This document shows, one piece after another, positions 45,568-55,079 of a DNA stretch of 64,000 nucleotides. The stretch spans positions 13,932,281 to 13,996,280 of the forward strand of contig NC_059373.1 of assembly GCF_019703515.2 (NCBI RefSeq). Direction: 5' to 3'. The translations under genes and the position numbers were made by a program. The stretch's first letter is position 1, and every line of letters starts with the position of its first letter. The notes under the pieces are model-generated. The model was given only the letters and a program-made list of their open reading frames with translations. It searched no databases and was not told the origin of the DNA. Source of the stretch: Myxocyprinus asiaticus. Its lineage: Eukaryota > Chordata > Actinopteri > Cypriniformes > Catostomidae.

Positions 45568-46554
45568 TGGTTGTTATTGTTGAAGTCATACCATTCCTTG
45601 AGCATTTCAAAGGATTTTACTGGATTTCATATACGTAATTCAGTGCTAATCTCTGTGGTAACTTTTACAGCTGGACAAGGACCGAGGATGGCCAAGAGGG
45701 AAATCAGCAAACATTGTCTGCTTTGTAAATATAAGAATATGTTCTTGTGAGGATTTCTCACTTAAGTACACAAGAGAGAGACATATGCTTGTTTAAACTG
45801 CTACATTTTTAATGTCACTCTTTGTAAATATTTGATGTCTTTGTCCCTGGGCTTGTCTAAGACGCTCTTGTTCAGGCATTACAATGATGAGTGAAGGACA
45901 AGAGACATGCCATGCAGCAGCAGTGAAAGCTAAAAGCTTATGTGGACAATGTGGCACCATGTTTGTACATAATAAAGGCGAGTGTTTTGACTGCTAGGGA
46001 GAGATTGAAATCTTATTAATGTAACAGCTTTGTCACTCCAGCACTTGTTGGACAAACTGAAAGAGAAACTGGTTTATTTATTTTGTTTTTTTGCTTTTGT
46101 TTTTTTGGGATAAATCTTATGCAGCTCCATGGATTTGAATACCCGAGGTTCAGCAAGTGCCTAATCAATGTTATTGTATTTGTGATGTATAGGACTACAT
46201 TGAAATATTTGGTTAAAATGAACTTCCAAACTAAATTTCAGAAAGAGCATATCAATTATTGCAGCCAAACAGAGCACAAAACATATTTAACCAATTACAC
46301 ATGACAATGTGAAATACATACAGTATAATAAGCTACTAACCTCACTCCTGCGACAATGCCTATGATAGTCCTTCACCACCCGAAGTGTGCCTTTAATAAA
46401 AATTCAACACTAAAATGTGAAGCTCCCTAAAGGACAATTTGAATGACTCGACATACACAGAGACACTCTTGAGAAAGACATTTTTCTCAAGTGACACCAA
46501 GTTTTTAGCTTTAGAAAAGTGTGTCACAAAAGTCACAGAACAGAAAACAAAGCT
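45568..46554. other. Non-coding stretch, nothing recognised
   Basis: No gene or repeat family was recognised. Confidence 0.4.
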
Positions 46555-46745
46555 GTTCCCTATCTGTCACTCACTCGACATTGTGTCGATGTAGTGACAC
46601 TAGGGGTCACTCTTGGGAGCCCAAGACACCTCTGGTCTTTGATAAAAGGCCAATGAAAATTGGCGAGTGGTATTTGCATGCCACTCCCCCGGACATACGA
46701 GTATAAAAGGAGCTGGTATGCAACCACTCATTCAGATTTTCTCTT
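46555..46745 (+). promoter_or_regulatory. DIRS C terminal repeat with promoter motifs
   Basis: In order: an inverted CCAAT pair (GCCAAT, GAAA, ATTGGC at 46649-46664), the octamer ATTTGCAT (46672-46679), and TATAAAAG (46702-46709). Transcription would start shortly after and run into the Gag start at about 46958. The same arrangement occurs in element B. Motif identity is seen; promoter function is inferred. Confidence 0.6.
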
Positions 46746-46957
46746 CGGAGCCGAACGGTCACGCTCACTGAGCTGAATTCCCACGACTGTTCATTCACCT
46801 CTGCTGGATCTGACGGCGCATTTCGGCAGCTTCTCCCCCCTCTGCCCTGGTGCACTGCAGAGAATGCCCCTGGGCACTTCGGCAGAAATAAAAGAGTATA
46901 TTTCTCTAAAAGAGCGGCACACACGGAATGTCTTTTTAAAGACGCGTCTTTCTAAAG

Positions 46958-47650
46958 ATGCTTTTCCGATTGTGTGTTATTCCTGGTTGCGCTCGCTATC
47001 TCTCACCTTCTGACAGTCACGATCACTGTCTTTCGTGTCTGGGCACTGCTCACGCGGAGACAGCGTTCGTGGATGGTCATGTTCTCATTGCGAGGACGTC
47101 CATGGCAACATTGCGGTCGCGGCTCACCTTCGTAAGAAAGCAAGCCACCCCAGAGGCTCCCCACCTCGGTCCTTTTACCCACGGGTATGAGGCCAGCACG
47201 GCTCGCAGCCGCCGGACTCTGGACGGGTCCGCGACTGCATTGGCACAGCAACTGCCTCGAGTTATTGGCAATTCTGCTCGCCCTGCGGAGGTTTCGGCTG
47301 TCGATCCAGGGCAAGCATGTGTTAGTTCAGACAGCACGACAATGGTAGCATATGTCAACCGCCAAGGCGGTCTGCGCTCTCGTTGTATGTCACAACTCGC
47401 CCGCCGTCTCCTCCTCTGGAGTCAGCAGCACTTTAAGTCGCTGCAAGCCACTCACATCCAGGGCAACCACAACACTACAGCGGATGTGCTGTCACGACAG
47501 GTTACCCTCAGGGGAGAGTGGAGACTCCACCCTCAGTTGGTCCAGCTGACTTGGAGTCGATTCAACAGGCACAGGTGCACCTGTTCGCCTCCCAAGAGTC
47601 CTCCCCACTGCCTGCTCTGGTACGCCTTGACCGAGACCCCCTTGGCATAA
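46958..47650 (+). pseudogene. DIRS Gag start fused to RNase H end
   Basis: A 230-codon open frame begins with a Cys/His cluster (CVIPGC, then HDHCLSC), followed by AFVDGHVLIARTSMATLRSR and FVRKQATPEAPHLG, the Gag N-terminus of A and B. It then jumps into RNase H territory: ALAQQLPRVIGNSARP (out of the usual frame), TTMVAYVNRQGGLRSRCMSQ and THIQGNHNTTADVLSRQVTL. A deletion of several kilobases relative to B made this chimera. It stays open, so a small fusion protein is conceivable, but the RNase H lacks its N-terminal catalytic residues. Confidence 0.8.
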
Positions 47651-48154
47651 ATGCGCTGGCACACAGCTGGCCCCATGGCATGCGCAAATATGCGTTTTCC
47701 CCCAGTGAGTCCCACCACCCCATTTAGGGACCAGGTGGTGAACCTGCAAGCACTGCCCCAGGAGGAGGCAGACCCAGCCCTGTCGTTCCTGTGTCCGGTG
47801 CGCGCTTTACGCATCTATATGGATCGCACGCAGAGCTTTAGAATCTCTGAGCAGCTCTTTGTCTGCTTTGGTGCACAGCGGAAAGGAAGCACTGTCTCCA
47901 AGCAGAGGATCGCCCACTGGCTCATTGACGCCATAACTATGGCATATGTCGCCCAGGACATGCCACCCCCGGTAGGGCTACAAGCCCACTCTACCAGGGG
48001 TGTTGCGGCTCCCTGGGCCCTGGCCAGGGGTGCCTCTCTAACAGACATTTGTAGAGCAGCAGGCTGGGCAACACCCAACACCTGTACAAGGTTCTACAAC
48101 CTCCAGGTGGAACCGGTTTCGTCCCAGGTAGTGGCACGCAACACAAGCAGATAA
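47651..48154 (+). pseudogene. DIRS tyrosine recombinase, N-terminally deleted
   Basis: A 167-codon open frame starts MRWHTAGPMACANMRFPPVS, which in element B precedes the recombinase domain. It then joins directly to TTPFRDQVVNLQALPQEEAD from the C-terminal half. The H-x-x-R box (HSTRGVAAPWALARG) and the tyrosine (TRFYNLQVEP) are kept. The core-binding domain and first catalytic arginine (KRVGDL in B) are absent through a deletion of about 800 bases, so the enzyme cannot be complete. Confidence 0.88.
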
Positions 48155-48910
48155 GTCCGGGATAGCCAGCCGGGTGTATCGCTTGCACATAGCGCCTTCC
48201 ACCTCCCTTGGAGCTGAAGACGTGTGCCATTAATTCCCAGTAGTGTTCACAAACTTTGTTCCCTGGTTGACTTCCTCCGAGCCCTGTGGCAGTCGAGTTT
48301 TCGGAGAGACTCGCTGCCGGCCCAGTACACGTGCAAACTAAGAGTCCTGTTCTGGGGTAGGTGCTCCATATGTGGCGGGTCCCTGTAAGGCTAACCCCAT
48401 GTGACATATATCTTCCGCTAATTCGTTTCCCTGTTGGCAAACTGTGTCTTCCTTGGGCAGAGCCCCTCTGCCCAAGTCTCCATGTTTGTAGTAACTCCTC
48501 CCCCATTGGGTAGGATCTACCTTGAAGACTCTCCACATGGTTGGAAAGACCATGCGATGTATTTTTCCACTTAAATATCCCCCCCTCTCTTTGGGCGAGG
48601 TGTGGTCTCCGCAGTGTATTCCCCTTGGGAGGGACACCCCCTGACTAGACCTGGCGGCCCAGTCGGATAATCCCCCTTCTTTTTTAGGGAGTGGAAAAAA
48701 GAAGGGGAAAAGAAGCCACGACTGGGTTAAGCCTGTCTGTATCTTTTGGGTAGTCGACTTGTCCCCAAAAATGGCCGTTCGACACTCATAACTATGTTGG
48801 GGGAGGTTACGTGTCGACCTGGTGTGCTGGCTATGAGGCACACAGTAGTCTGCCCACCACACTCCGCCAGTTCACGTAACACAGTTCAGCCAGTTGTGGC
48901 GTTTTGTATA

Positions 48911-49021
48911 GGGACCCCTAGTGCCACTACATCAACACAATGTTGAGTGAGTGACAGATAGGGAACGTCATGGTTACTTGTGTAACCTCCGTTCCCTGAT
49001 GGAGGGAACGAGACATTGTGT
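48911..49021. repeat. Internal complementary region of DIRS C
   Basis: The first part is the reverse complement of the element's left end (CACAATGTTGAGTGAGTGAC then AGATAGGGAAC), and the second part (GTCATGGTTACTTGTGTAAC and on) the reverse complement of its right end. The joint falls at 48966/48967. This is the structural hallmark of DIRS elements and sets both ends of C to the base. Confidence 0.9.
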
Positions 49022-49099
49022 CCCTCCTGCCACAACGCTGAACTACCCGCTGAAATGGCCGGACCTTGTATCGGCTCCTCAGCATAAAACCTGAATGAG

Positions 49100-49294
49100 T
49101 GGTTGCATACCAGCTACTTTTATACCCGTATGTCCGGGGGAGTGGCATGCAAATACCACTCGCCAATTTTCATTGGCCTTTTATCAAAGACCAGTGGTGT
49201 CTCGGGCTCCCAAGAGTGACCCCTAGTGTCACTACATCGACACAACGTCTCGTTCCCTCCATCAAAGAACGGAGGTTACACAAGTAACCATGAC
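49100..49294. repeat. Right inverted terminal repeat and end extension of DIRS C
   Basis: Reverse complement of the left repeat (GAATGAGTGGTTGCATACCA, CCAATTTTCATTGGCC) followed by an outer extension TCTCGTTCCCTCCATC to ACCATGAC that is found again, inverted, in the internal complementary region. Confidence 0.88.
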
Positions 49295-49404
49295 ATTTTC
49301 CTCAGTTTGTATTATTGCTGTGGGGTTCACCGCCACAGTAAACACCTGCAGGGACCCATTTGCTAAGAAGATTCGACCGTATCGACCTTGTCATTGAATA
49401 GAAG

Positions 49405-49576
49405 GTTTAAAATAAATTTGCAAAGATTTCAAACAAACTTCTTTCACGTTGTCATTATGGGGTATTGTTTGTAGAATTTTGAGGAAAATAATTAATTTAA
49501 TCCATTTTGGAATAAGGCTGTAACATAACAAAATGTGGAAAAAGTGAAGCGCTGTGAATACTTTCCGGATGCACTG
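49405..49576. mobile_element. Solo end of a Tc1-like transposon
   Basis: AACATAACAAAATGTGGAAA, GAATACTTTCCGGATGCACTG then TA is a Tc1 terminal repeat related to the ends of element 1. No transposase or left end is present. Confidence 0.7.
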
Positions 49577-49659
49577 TATTTCCTGTACTCTCATTCTTTC
49601 TCTGAATACACTTTCAGGCTTTTCCTCTTACTTAATCAGATGTTTCTCTCTGCTCAACT

Positions 49660-49805
49660 TAGGCCACATCCACAAAAATACATTTTCATTTGAAAACGCA
49701 TATTTTGCCCACGTTTTGGGCTTCCGTCCACAAAGCAGCATTGGCTATGGCGTGAGTTTGGGGCGGGACTATCTGTTTGTCAAACAATGGCAAAATGGGA
49801 GTTTG
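49660..49805. repeat. Interspersed DNA-repeat fragment
   Basis: CATTTTCATTTGAAAACGCA and the following GTCCACAAAGC phrase resemble the end of a fish DNA transposon family that starts GCCACATCCAC. Only one copy is in the window, so the call is tentative. Confidence 0.4.
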
Positions 49806-50123
49806 GAAGCCTGTTTGAAATAGGGATACACCAATATGAAATTTGTGTGCTTATACCAATATATCTAATCATTTAGAATAACATTTACTGATACTGTTTG
49901 GTGGTTCTGCTTTTTTTATTCTACCTTGATTCAAAACTAATTCTATATGTTTCTAAATGTCTTCTATGTTTCAGTATAACTGGTCTCAGTTGTAAACAAA
50001 ACACTGAAACAAAAAAACACATTTCTAATCATTCTTAACCCACATTAATTTAATTTTGAATAGCCTATGTCAGGCTCACGTTAAATTGGTGTTGTAATAG
50101 ATGTTTACATTTTTTAAAGTTCT

Positions 50124-50938
50124 TAAAGGGTTACTCAACCTCATGATATCTCAGGTGTGTATGACTTTCTTAAGCAGAAAACATTTGAAGAAAAATAGAA
50201 AAATATCATAGCTTAGTAGGTCCTTAAAATGCAAGTGGATGGTGATCAGACCTTTGAAGCTCCAAAAAGAACAGACAGTCAGCATAAACATCATCAATAC
50301 AACTCCAGCTGTTAAATTAATGTCTTCTAAAGCTATACATTGCTTTTGGTGCGGAAAAGATCAATATTTAAATACTTTTTAACTATAAACCATCACTTCC
50401 AGTCAGCAGTAGTATGTTTACAGCTGAACAAGAGGAACGCTCTACAGAAGCTTCGTTGGTTTTAGATTAGATCTGTATTTGTATCTCTTTGTTCACTCAC
50501 AATGGTGCATTTGTGTGCTTATCCTGGATGTCTCAACCGAGAGAAGAATGTCAGATTACGTGCATAACATGTCAACGTGAATTTGTCACACGAGAGACCA
50601 CGTGAACTCAGTGCTCTCGTGAATGTGTATACTGCTGCTCACCGGAAGCAATGGTTTATAGTTTTTTTACACACAAAAAGTGATAATGCCGCTTTAGAAG
50701 ACATTGATTTAACCACTGGAGTCATATGGATGTCGTTTATGCTGACTGTCTGTGATTTCTGGAGCCTCAAATGGCTGATCACCATTCACTTGCATTTTAA
50801 GGACCTACTGAGCTAAGATATTTTTCTATTTTCCTTCAAATGTGTTCTGCTGGTGAAACAAAGTCATACACACCTGGGATATCATGAGGGTGAGTAAATG
50901 ATGAGAGAATTTTCATTTTTGGGTGAACTATCCCTTTA
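50124..50938. mobile_element. Foldback MITE with long arms
   Basis: The left arm (50124-50345) and the right arm (50690-50938) are reverse complements over more than 200 bases: CAGGTGTGTATGACTTTC, TAGTAGGTCCTTAAAATGCA and GACAGTCAGCATAAAC on the left have inverted partners on the right. The right end TTTTGGGTGAACTATCCCTTTA is the family's typical end. The left end has lost part of it. The middle contains a THAP-like coding relic. Confidence 0.85.
50502..50567 (+). pseudogene. THAP-domain-like start (relic)
   Basis: A 21-codon reading MVHLCAYPGCLNREKNVRLR ends in a stop. THAP zinc-finger domains start with a methionine, a few residues, then C-x(2-4)-C and an asparagine-arginine, as here (CAYPGC, then LNR). 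THAP domains occur in P-element-type transposases and related host proteins. It is short and isolated, so this is suggestive only. Confidence 0.4.
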
Positions 50939-52189
50939 ACTCACATTAACTGATTCTGAGTGATGAAGTTTTTCTCTTTTTACCTTATGCAGCCCCCTCC
51001 GCTTTAGCAAACTTGTCAGATTCATGGCTGTGTTGAGCTTTAAGGTGAGTAATCAAATGTTTTTACGGTAGTTCCACCTTGTGAAATTCTAGCAGTGCAA
51101 ATGTACAAATTGCAACTCTACTGTCATTGTCACCCATTTCAAAGTAATTCTACTTAAAAGACATTTTCTTTCACACACAGCACAATTGTAAACTAATTGT
51201 CTGACATATTTTTCTGCCCCCTTTTGACAGAAAATATTCGGCCCTGATAATTGGCTGTTTTTAAAAGTGCACTCAGTATTTCTTTTATGCATGCCATCTT
51301 GGACATACACTGACACATATGACCATAGATGCAGCAGAAATGGCGCAGTGCACCTAAAAATATTGCCTTTTTTTTTTTTTTTTTTTAACCAAGAAAAAGG
51401 ACGCTGAAGCCAAGAGTTACCAAACACTAAACTGGCCCCTCTAGGAAGTTACCTCAGCCTAATGAAAATGTCAACGATAGCTTGGAAAAATAGAGACTGA
51501 GGAAATAAGTGAAGCTAGAGGCATGAAGTAAACCTATGCAGCCTGAGGCACTGGAACTGGAACTGGAACTTTTTAAGGTCATAAATGGAGTAATAATCTT
51601 GACATTGCAAAATTATCATATTTGTAAACTGTAATTGAAGCCATTGGCTGATGCAAGATAAATGCACAAAAACGACAACGCCCTCTACAGATCCAAGAAA
51701 AAAACCTTTCTAATTTTCTTGTTCAGGAAAAGGGTATACAGTATTTTGCAGCCTGGCCAAAATTTTACTTTTCCAGCTGTTAAATAGTTGTAATTTTGCT
51801 GTGTGCAGAGGGCTCCTGCAGACAAATCCCTAAGGATCATTTTTTTTTAATGTGAAACATTATGCACACTTCATCTGCTGGCCTCAATGCTATTGTGGAA
51901 GGCAGGGTTTAAGTCTTTTCCACCCTGAGCACTGACCTGAGCAGGCACAGGCAGAGTGCGCTGTGACCCTGCCACATAATGCTTTGAGGAAGAGAAACTC
52001 AATTACTCTTACAATATTTTGTAGAATTACACATCTGGAGCTACTGCTAGTCAGTATGCTTTGTGTCAGTGTTACTTAATATTTTCCTACACTAACGGTC
52101 AGGAAGCCCTGCTAGTTTGTGTGTTTGTGAGTATGTGTGGCACTTTATGTACCAATTACTTCCAGTTACGCTGCAGAAATTATTTTCTT
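50939..52189. other. Non-coding stretch, nothing recognised
   Basis: Contains a poly-T run (about 51368-51386). No gene or repeat family was recognised. Confidence 0.4.
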
Positions 52190-52400
52190 AGTCAGTAATT
52201 TTGTCTTGTTTTCCAAACATATCTAAAATAAGATGCATTTACTTGAGAAGCAAAACTGTTTAAGATATTGACAACTGCTTTTTTCTTATTGGCAAATTGC
52301 TTTTTCTTGTTTTAAGCATAAACCCTCAAGTTAGTAATGCTTAAAACAAGAAAAAGATCTTGGAAATGCATTTTTCATATATATATTTAGTCTAGATAAA
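52190..52400. repeat. Dispersed AT-rich repeat fragment
   Basis: TTTTGTCTTGTTTTCCAAAC, AATAAGATGCATTTACTTGA and TGCTTAAAACAAGAAAAAGA resemble 26270-26650 and an internal piece of the element at 44411. A cyprinid interspersed repeat. Confidence 0.5.
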
Positions 52401-52447
52401 TTGTAATTGGATAGTAGTTCAAATAAAGCTTAAAAGCAAGAATTTTA

Positions 52448-52750
52448 AAGGGATAGTTCATCCAAAAATGAAAATTCTCTTATCATTTACTCTCCCTCAT
52501 GACATCCCAGATGTGTATGACTTATTTTCTTCTGCAGAACACAAATGAAGATTAGAGATTAGAAGAATAGCTCAGCTCTGTAGGTCCATACAATGCAAGT
52601 GAATGGTTGCCAGAACTCTGAAGGTCCAAATATCATATAAAGGCATCATAAAAGTAATCCATGAGACTCCTGTGGTTCAATCCATGCCCTCTGATGCGAT
52701 CCAACTGGTTTTAGGTGTGAACAAACCAAAATATTACTCCATTTTTTAAC
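52448..52750 (+). mobile_element. Foldback MITE, one arm only
   Basis: Starts AAAGGGATAGTTCATCCAAA and continues ATGACATCCCAGATGTGTAT and GTGAATGGTTGCCAGAACTC. It matches the arms of the copies at 13674 and 50124. The second arm is absent. Confidence 0.75.
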
Positions 52751-53345
52751 TCCTATGGTTTGGCAAACCTGTGCATTTATTGGCAGTATATCTTTATATA
52801 ATATTCATTGTCTATACCTTGTTTTGTTTTTTTGTTTTGTTTTGTTTTTTCATGTTCTTGAGCACCTTAATAAAAAATTTACAATAAAATATCACAACCA
52901 AATTAAAGTAAACTAAAGTGTTAAAATGCTTGTCAAAATGGCATCCAGTAAACAGGGTTCTTGTCAGCCATTATAAAACAATCTGATTCATATTTCTCCT
53001 TCACAACAGTATTTTGTCTTTAAAACTACCTTCGAGAAATAGCCTTCAAGAAATCTGCACAAGTGCTTTGGAGAATTAACCACAGATGGTCTATCAGGAA
53101 GACAACCTCGTTTCAAAGCCTACAGATGCTCCAAATTCAATTAGTATAATGAAAAGTTGTCATTCTCAATACACTGTGGAAAAAAAACAGGCCGATTCCT
53201 GTTTAAAATGATCCCAAATGTCAGCACGGCTGTGAACACATATATTGTACAGCTATTGAATCAATATTGACCTTACTAGACAAGGTCACTTTTGATTTAT
53301 AATGTCTGTTATGTAACAGTGAAGGATCATGTTTGGTTTGGATCA
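52751..53345. other. Non-coding stretch, nothing recognised
   Basis: Holds a TTTTG-rich simple tract near 52818-52848 and no supported gene. Confidence 0.4.
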
Positions 53346-53734
53346 ACAAAGACCAAGGATGGATTAAGAACTGAGAGGCCCATGGGCCGGTACACCATGG
53401 AGGCCCCCCATGACGTGTCACATGACTACTTTCACCTTTATGTGCTACAGGACGCTTGCCAGATTTTGTTGGATTTTTCAAATTGACGAAAGAAAAGTTT
53501 GGAGCAATGTCTTATACGGCCAGTTATATATATGTACTTTTAAATTATGAACCGATCCAAATTCATGCGTTATTAATAGGGATGTGCATGGTATTCAAAT
53601 ACCAAAATCACTATTCAGTTATTCTGCACGTGTTTAGAGGTCTTCAACCCGATCTGAGTCCGACAGTACCCGACAAACATACAGGTTTTGGGCTAAGTTC
53701 GGGTCAGTTTTACAAGTAGGCTATAGAGCAAGTT

Positions 53735-54170
53735 ACGGGCTGTTCACACGTGCATCAAGGCCATGTAAACACGCACTGGACGGACGTCTTTGATCGTTGT
53801 GCCACAACTCACAAAGTTTAAAAGAACTTTAATATTTATAAAAGCATCTCAAGACACATGCGTTCTGTTTTACAATTTGTTGTGCAGGACCGTCGCATTT
53901 TTTTAGACACTGTTAACTTAAAAAGAATTTCAATATTTATTAATGCATCTCAAGACACCTGTGTTTTGTTTCACCATTTGTTGCGCAACTTGCGATGCAT
54001 CGAGCTTTATCAACGCTGGTGTCACAAATCGACATTCTGATGAGGTTCAGGTTGCAAAGAGGTCAATGTGACTGTTACACTTGATTCCAGAGTGTTTTTT
54101 TTACCTGTCAAAGTTTCAGCGCTTGATAAACGGTGCGTGTTTTTCCCCCTTTTGCTCTGGTGTGCAGACA
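53735..54170 (+). repeat. Dispersed repeat, copy 2 (shared with 4885-5230)
   Basis: Contains the same ordered phrases as copy 1, plus an internal near-duplicate: AATATTTAT(A/T)AA then GCATCTCAAGACAC occurs at about 53830-53860 and again at about 53932-53958. Unclassified, non-coding. Confidence 0.6.
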
Positions 54171-54839
54171 ATAATTACACAAGTTAAATGCTGAATCGTT
54201 TAAAAGCAAAGCATCCCAAAGAAGTCTTATAAACCGTAATGTTCGCTACCTCATGGAAAGTGAACCTGCCTGGGCAGAATTACGCATTTTTACACTGATT
54301 AAGAATAGGCCTACTATGCTGCAGGCAGTAACAGAGATTAGGCTATTTTTGTTCGACTTTAATATGATTTTATCATTTGAAGATTTATGTAGGCCTGTTG
54401 TGCTATTTAGGCTCATAGCTCACTGTGCACTTTATTCCCTGCTATCTGACATCGTGTTTGATGCATCCTTGGCAATAAACATTCTTAATTCCCCAGTTCA
54501 GACAAATAACAAAATAACCATTTGTGAACTCTCACGGTTAGCCAAATATTACAAAAGGTTACCGCGCACATATTTAGGGTATCAAGGCATCTTTCGCTTT
54601 ATAATTAAACATTAAATGCATGCAGGACTTAAACATTTTAAAGTCCTTTATACTGTTGCACGAATTCTGTTGCTTATATGAATTTCAGCCATCAGATTTA
54701 TACACAGCCAGGGTAAACTGCACCTTATCTTTGTGTTTGGAGGTGTTTTGTAAATCAGAAGCTGTTCTTTGCAGTCCTTCAAATAAACGCGCTGCACCTG
54801 TGAGACACAGATTCCCAGAGCGTGAACTCAAGTGTCTGT

Positions 54840-54915
54840 GCTCGCGCTGCCGGAAAGACAGCAAGCTCAAATCACGGCAGCGGCAGCTATTAGCGGCACT
54901 TCCGGTGGCAAACTC
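54840..54915. repeat. Subterminal inverted segment (left partner)
   Basis: GCAAGCTCAAATCACGGCAG then TAGCGGCACTTCCGGTGGCA is inverted at about 60755-60830 (TGCCACCGGAAGTGCCGCTA). It supports 53354-60984 being one element. Confidence 0.7.
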
Positions 54916-54929
54916 TGCAACCACTGATT

Positions 54930-55050
54930 TTCTATGGCAGCTGCCACTGATCTTCTACGGCATCTACCGCTGTTTGTGGCTGCTGCCAGTGAGCTTCCGG
55001 TGTTTGTGGGAGATGCCACTGATCTTCTACGGCAGCTGCCGCTGTTTGTG
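54930..55050. repeat. Short minisatellite, period about 68 bases
   Basis: GCCACTGATCTTCTACGGCA followed by CTGTTTGTGG occurs at 54944-54981 and again at 55012-55049, with a partial unit between them. Imperfect tandem repeat. Confidence 0.75.
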
Positions 55051-55079
55051 GAAAACACATTTTATTGTAGAGTAAGTGG

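Larger units (their letters stand above)
46555..49294 (+). mobile_element. DIRS-type retrotransposon C, internally deleted but with both ends
   Basis: The left terminal repeat starts GTTCCCTATCTGTCACTCAC, and the right end finishes ACACAAGTAACCATGAC at 49294. The internal complementary region at 48911-49021 is exactly the reverse complement of the left end followed by that of the right end, meeting at 48966/48967. Internally, nearly all of Gag and the reverse transcriptase are deleted, and the recombinase has lost its N-terminal half. It could move only with proteins from other copies. Confidence 0.92.

Noticed and set aside
53858..54615. 60- and 120-codon frames as hAT transposase
   Set aside because: No zinc finger, catalytic or dimerisation motifs of hAT transposases are visible. 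The first lies in the dispersed repeat shared with 4885-5230.
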